Source: Lithobates sylvaticus (lineage: Eukaryota; Chordata; Amphibia; Anura; Ranidae). From it: a stretch of 64,000 nt of DNA. Within the stretch, counting starts at the first letter, position 1; each line of letters begins with the position of its first letter. The stretch is from contig CM053028.1 in assembly GCA_028564925.1 (NCBI GenBank), positions 629,882,995 to 629,946,994 of the forward strand, read 5' to 3'. Position numbers and translations under genes: made by a program. The notes under the pieces are model-generated. The model was not told the origin of the DNA. It saw only the letters and a list, made by a program, of their open reading frames with translations, and ran no database searches. This document shows positions 59,405 to 64,000 of this stretch, piece by piece.

Positions 59405-59904
59405 NNNNNNNNNNNNNNNNNNNNNNNNNNNNNNNNNNNNNNNNNNNNNNNNNNNNNNNNNNNNNNNNNNNNNNNNNNNNNNNNNNNNNNNNNNNNNNNN
59501 NNNNNNNNNNNNNNNNNNNNNNNNNNNNNNNNNNNNNNNNNNNNNNNNNNNNNNNNNNNNNNNNNNNNNNNNNNNNNNNNNNNNNNNNNNNNNNNNNNNN
59601 NNNNNNNNNNNNNNNNNNNNNNNNNNNNNNNNNNNNNNNNNNNNNNNNNNNNNNNNNNNNNNNNNNNNNNNNNNNNNNNNNNNNNNNNNNNNNNNNNNNN
59701 NNNNNNNNNNNNNNNNNNNNNNNNNNNNNNNNNNNNNNNNNNNNNNNNNNNNNNNNNNNNNNNNNNNNNNNNNNNNNNNNNNNNNNNNNNNNNNNNNNNN
59801 NNNNNNNNNNNNNNNNNNNNNNNNNNNNNNNNNNNNNNNNNNNNNNNNNNNNNNNNNNNNNNNNNNNNNNNNNNNNNNNNNNNNNNNNNNNNNNNNNNNN
59901 NNNN
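59405..59904. other. Assembly gap (500 N)
   Basis: Nominal size. It separates the minus-strand array of copy 3 from the plus-strand array of copy 4. Confidence 0.99.
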
Positions 59905-59939
59905 CGGGCCGCAACCTAATACCTATTCCTAAGCGGGGA

Positions 59940-60904
59940 CCCTTCCCTAATTTAAGTGTTTTGTGTCAGCACCCATGGGAAATTTATAGTGTGTTGTGAG
60001 CACACATAGGACCTATATTTTCTTGTCAGCACACATATACCTATAGTGTGTTTGTGTCAGCACCCATAGGGACTATAGTGTGTTGTGAGCACACATAGGA
60101 CCTATATTTTCTTGTCAGCACACATAGTACCTATAGTGTGTTTGTGTCAGCACCCATAGACTTATAGTGTGTTGTAGCACACATAGGACCTATATTTTCT
60201 TGTCAGCACAAATAGTACCTATAGTGTGTTTGTGTCACCACCCATAGGACTTATAGTGTGTTGTGAGCACACATAGGACATATATTTTCTTGTCAGCAAA
60301 CATAGTACCTATAGTATGTTTGTGTCAGCACCCATAGGACTTATATGTGTTGTGACAAAACATAGGACCTATATTTTCTTGTCATCAGCACACATATACC
60401 TATAGTGTGTTTGTGTCAGCAACCATTGGACTTATAGTGTGTTGTGAGCACACATAGGACCTATTTTTTTCTTGTCAACACACATATACCTATTAGTGTG
60501 TTTGTGTCAGCACCCATAGACTTATAGTGTGTGTTGAGCACACACAGGACCTATATTTTCTTGTCAGCACAAATAGTACCTATAGTGTGTTTGTGTCAGC
60601 ACCCAAGGGACTTATAGTGTTTTGTGAGCTCACATAGGACCTATATTTTCTTGGCAGGACACATAGTACCTATAGTGTGTTTGTGTCACACCCATAACGT
60701 AAGTGTTTTTGAGCCACATAGACCTATATTTTCTTGTCAGCACACATATACCTATAGTGTGTTTGTGTCACACCCAAGGACTTATATTTGGGTTTGTAGC
60801 ACTCATAGACCTAAATTTTTTTGTCAGCACACATAACCTATATTTGGTTTGTGCCCAGAACCATGGGACTTATAGTGTTGTGAGCACACATAGGACCTAA
60901 TTTT
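59940..60904 (+). repeat. Diverged 89-bp minisatellite of hAT copy 4 (about 11 units)
   Basis: The unit is three related ~30-bp parts: CACACATAGGACCTATATTTTCTTGT, CACACATAGTACCTATAGTGTGTT and CACCCATAGGACTTATAGTGTGTT (as approximate cores). The first and third match the two halves of the 64-bp unit when that is read in its transposase sense. It therefore lies in the plus orientation, directly upstream of the copy 4 transposase. Units decay from about 60660 on. Confidence 0.85.
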
Positions 60905-63300
60905 CAATATTTGTCTCAAGCGTATCCCCGCGGGCCAAAACATCTCCGCTCACCTCAACATGATCCAACTTATGCCTCCTGCCATGCAGCTCGTTGGCAC
61001 AGCACAGAATAGATCCCATCACCTTTGAACAAAGCTACCTCGCATGGACGCCGCTGCACGGGAGCTCCAATCCCCACGATATCGTAAGTCATGCTTCCTC
61101 TCGGATAAGCTCGCGTGAATACTGAAGGTGTAAATTTATGGCACAACAGTGTACGTGCATTCACTCCGACGACCGAATGCAGCAGCAATTTGCACCTGCC
61201 CTCTCGTCACTCGGGAAGAAGTAGTTCACCCAACCCGCCACCATGCCCAGCGTTGAAATGCTAGCTGGCTAATGTTGGCTAGCACGTCAACTGCGTGCCT
61301 GGTCAGTTGGTACGACTCGCCCCCGGCCTAGTTTGTGCAATGTGCGTTTCCTCATCTTGCAGGTGCCCAAACGCCTCTTTTTCGCGCGGAAGGGCGTTCC
61401 GTCCCTCGAGCCCATGTGGAGGCAATGTCCAGGCCTCACTGGACAGCGTCTGCGGTAAGGGGCCGATATTACCGCGACTCATGTCCTCAGGCATGGACAG
61501 GGTCGGACCTTCTGGCACGCCCAAGTGTCTCTCTATTGGCAGCGGAGAGGGATACTGGACATGGTGGCAGTATGTGGGGGAGGGTTCCCCACCTCCCTCC
61601 AATAAGCGACACGCTTCTGGTTGGGGGGGGTTGTACACTCCTCGACTCCTCCACCCCCTCCGCGGCTTCTTCCCATCCATGCGCGGCCTCGAGAAATCCC
61701 AGCGTGCTCCGTAGCGTAACAAGGGCTAACCTAGTATCGCAGGCAATAAGATGCCATCCGCTGCTTGCCTGTGTGTTTGGGACAGAGCCCACACGGGCCA
61801 GAGGTCTGAACTCTGGCAGCAGCCAAGGTTGACCCATCCAGCTTCAGCCTGATTCGTCTTTTCTGGACAATGGCACCATCCGCCGCTCCGCCATGCGACA
61901 GGGCAGCTCACTCCAGTGTGCCCTGCAATGGCTCCACAGCCTCAACCTGGGTTCACTTCTTGGGCAGGTTCCCAGCTTACTGGATGTTCTTGGTAGCCAA
62001 TATTGGAGCATTTTCCCCAGCTTATAATGCCGTTGCTCAGCTGACTGAGCCTGCAAAAGACGGTACGCGAGCCCCATGAACCGCCTAATTATCTGACATG
62101 CCCTCCAGTGAAACCTAACGTGGCTTTCGGCACGTCGGCACTCTCAGAAGAGGGCCAGCTAAGGGAGTACCTGTGCGTCTACGGCTCCAACAGTGCAAGA
62201 CTTGGTTTTTTGGCCTCCACGACCAGGAGAGCATAATCCTGGATGCAATCTCTGTACTCTTCACCGATTGGAGAGCCAAATTGATGATGCATGTGACATG
62301 CGCAGGCATCAGAGACACTGGCCCGCTTGTCCACCTTTGGTAGCATTCCGCGCGTGGTTCTTGGATCTGCAACTGGAGCATACAAGGCTTGATAGTTGTC
62401 GGCGCGCTCCTTGCCCCCACCCCCACCCCCCTCCCCTTTATCCGACAGGTTCCGTCTTACCTCCCAGTCTACTCAGAAGAGAGTGGAGAATAAGGAGGTA
62501 GAAGAGAGTGTGTGAGCATGAGTGAGCCTTGGCACGCAGCATCACTCATGCAGCAGTCGTGTAGAGTTATACCTTCCCATCTACCAGGGACGTGGGACGT
62601 GCTGGTATGGCGGGCGATCATTGTCATCCCTCAGTGTCACATAGCTCCGGACCAATCCGTCTGCTAACCTACGCTGCAGGCCGCCCTGAGCCTCGCATAC
62701 AGCCGGCGAAGGAGCCGCGGGTGTCTTCAGGAGCAAGAGAGTTACCATTTCTGGCTGGCCACTCTCCTTGAGCCACCGCGTACAATTTATCAAGGGTAAG
62801 GTCGACCTTGCTTGGCCTTCGCAGACAGAGGATGAGACCATCGCAGGAGCCAGTGCAGAAAGGCCGGTGCCTACGCGTCCCCAGAAACTTCGAGCTTTCA
62901 ATCGCCTGGTCCCGGGCAACGATTTGCGGAGGCTGCGTCATGGCAGATAGGAGCGGGGGTATGTGGTCGTCTACCGATGCTGTGCAAATCAATGTTTTTA
63001 GGCCCACCACAAGTAAATCCTTTTTCCACATCTTTACCATCCGCACACTCTGATATAATCAAGGAGCAGGAATACCTAGGGGCAAGGCATCTTGGACTCC
63101 TGTCCCTCCGACTAAAGCCTCTGGCTTACGGGTCCGGAGGATATCTCTGGCCTGAGCCTACGCAGGATGCAATGGAGCTACGGACTGTCCTTCCTCCACG
63201 GGCTGTTCCGATCGCACATTCATCTTGCAATTGTCTCCGATCCAATGCGTCCCTTCCACCACTCTTGATTGACTTATACCCCTTCAATAAATAAGCATCT
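60905..63300 (+). pseudogene. hAT transposase, copy 4, strongly degenerate
   Basis: Colinear similarity to the copy 3 gene begins at CAATATTTGTCTCAAGCGTAT (the BED finger region) and continues through blocks equivalent to VPKRHFFSRKA (near 61360), the first catalytic block (near 61475), the DNGT and CMAH region (61860-61930), INEYLCDYG (near 62165), DHYWLATLL (62745-62775) and VQEYLGAR (63060-63090). Substitutions and small indels are scattered throughout and no long frame survives. The N-terminal ~250 codons are not recognisable. AATAAA occurs near 63287. It is an old copy or a poorly corrected one, and cannot encode an enzyme as written. Confidence 0.8.
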
Positions 63301-63439
63301 GATCACCAACTCTACCACACCTGAACGTTATAACTATTATTTTATAATACACATCCTTCATACTGCCTATGCGATCGAGTGACTGTCCTGTTATTTGCCA
63401 CTGACATCCTCCTTCCTCCTCCTCAAGATCCTTCCTTAT

Positions 63440-63670
63440 AATGCAAGAACATTTTTGTTTTCGGGTGCCACCAACCCAGGCCTAAGGCACAAGTTTTCAG
63501 CCCCTGTAAACAGGGCTTGTAATTACAATTTTTTTTAAAAATGCTTCGCAACAGGGTGACTGCGGCCCAATACAGTAACGGAGGGTTGCATGTTGTGGCA
63601 CCAGCACCGTTTCCTAAAGCAAAAATTTTTCAGCCCTGTTTTAAAAGGTGAAGGGTAATAAATCAAGATT
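63440..63670 (+). repeat. Remnant of the 146-bp 3' array of copy 4
   Basis: CCTAAGGCACAAGTTTTCAG, CAGCCCCTGTAAACAGGG and ATGCTTCGCAACA match, in reverse complement, the gene-proximal units at 15.7-16.5 kb. About 1.5 units remain. The order transposase then 146-bp repeats confirms the plus orientation of copy 4. Confidence 0.75.
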
Positions 63671-64000
63671 AGGGGTATTCCTTTGGGTTTTGGTGGCCGT
63701 TCAAAACCGAACCCGATCTGGGAGATTTCCCTTTGAGATAAAAAAACATATACACAGCAGGTTTCTCTCCGAGCAAATCTAATCTTTAAACTGGTGTCGA
63801 TAAAGAGGCTTTTCCCCCGAAAAAGTACCGCCCTTAAAAAAGATATCCAATCATATACAGAGACGCACAAGTACAGTCTGACGCCCACAGTAAACTAATT
63901 ATTTTAAAATATCACGTGCTTTACGAGAAATAAAACTCAACAAGAAGATTACAGTATAGGAAAAACGAAACAAATAGCAGGACTTTAGCATATCTGACAA
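63671..64000. other. Unassigned end of window
   Basis: An ACCGAACCCG motif near 63707 may be a trace of the TTCG-rich transposon end. Nothing else was recognised. Confidence 0.35.

Noticed and set aside
61295-61837. Open frames on both strands over the copy 4 remnant
   Set aside because: The plus-strand frame shows only scattered similarity to the transposase and the minus-strand frames are shadows.
1-64000. tRNA, rRNA or other structured RNA genes
   Set aside because: No cloverleaf, A/B box pair or rRNA core was recognised by eye. A covariance-model search would be decisive.

Overview
The window looks like vertebrate, probably anuran (ranid-type) repeat-rich DNA. That is an inference from remembered frog repeats: hAT elements beginning TAGGGATGAGC with TTCG-rich ends, and a ~31-bp minisatellite. 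No single-copy host gene can be supported. Three scaffold gaps of exactly 500 N (3386-3885, 22220-22719, 59405-59904) and stretches of homopolymer-rich, poor consensus (8.2-14.2 kb, 58.4-59.4 kb) limit what can be read.

Layout. 1-3.4 kb: AT-rich DNA with a complete 1142-bp non-autonomous hAT element (746-1887) flanked by the 8-bp target duplication GTTATAAT. 3.9-5.7 kb: a CpG-rich block with an unassigned minus-strand open stretch, then unassigned sequence. 5.7-8.2 kb: a degenerate 31-bp minisatellite. 8.2-14.2 kb: poor consensus with a ~0.94-kb direct duplication near its end.

14.4-59.4 kb is a nest of long hAT elements, all on the minus strand. Each has the same order, read along the window: a TTCG-rich 3' terminal region, a 146-bp tandem array, a ZBED-type hAT transposase gene, then a very large minisatellite of 61-64-bp units that starts within about 30 bp of the transposase start codon. 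Copy 1 (14.4-22.2 kb) has a frame-broken transposase. Copy 2 (22.7-39.9 kb) enters mid-gene from a gap and carries ~15.3 kb of minisatellite. Copy 3 (40.08-58.4 kb or beyond) has an intact 1084-residue transposase and ~12.8 kb of minisatellite. Copy 4 (59.9-63.7 kb) lies on the plus strand, is strongly diverged, and carries a related 89-bp minisatellite, so copies 3 and 4 sit head to head across a gap.

How it works together: the transposase would bind the TTCG-rich ends and mobilise both the long elements and the short element at 746-1887, which shares their 3' end and keeps a CCAAT/TATA promoter. The minisatellite lies exactly where a 5' leader or leader intron would be. Each intact unit, read in the transposase sense, carries a pyrimidine tract plus CAG resembling a splice acceptor, and the standard unit has no ATG. 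This transposon-borne satellite, which makes up nearly half the window, is the most unusual thing here.
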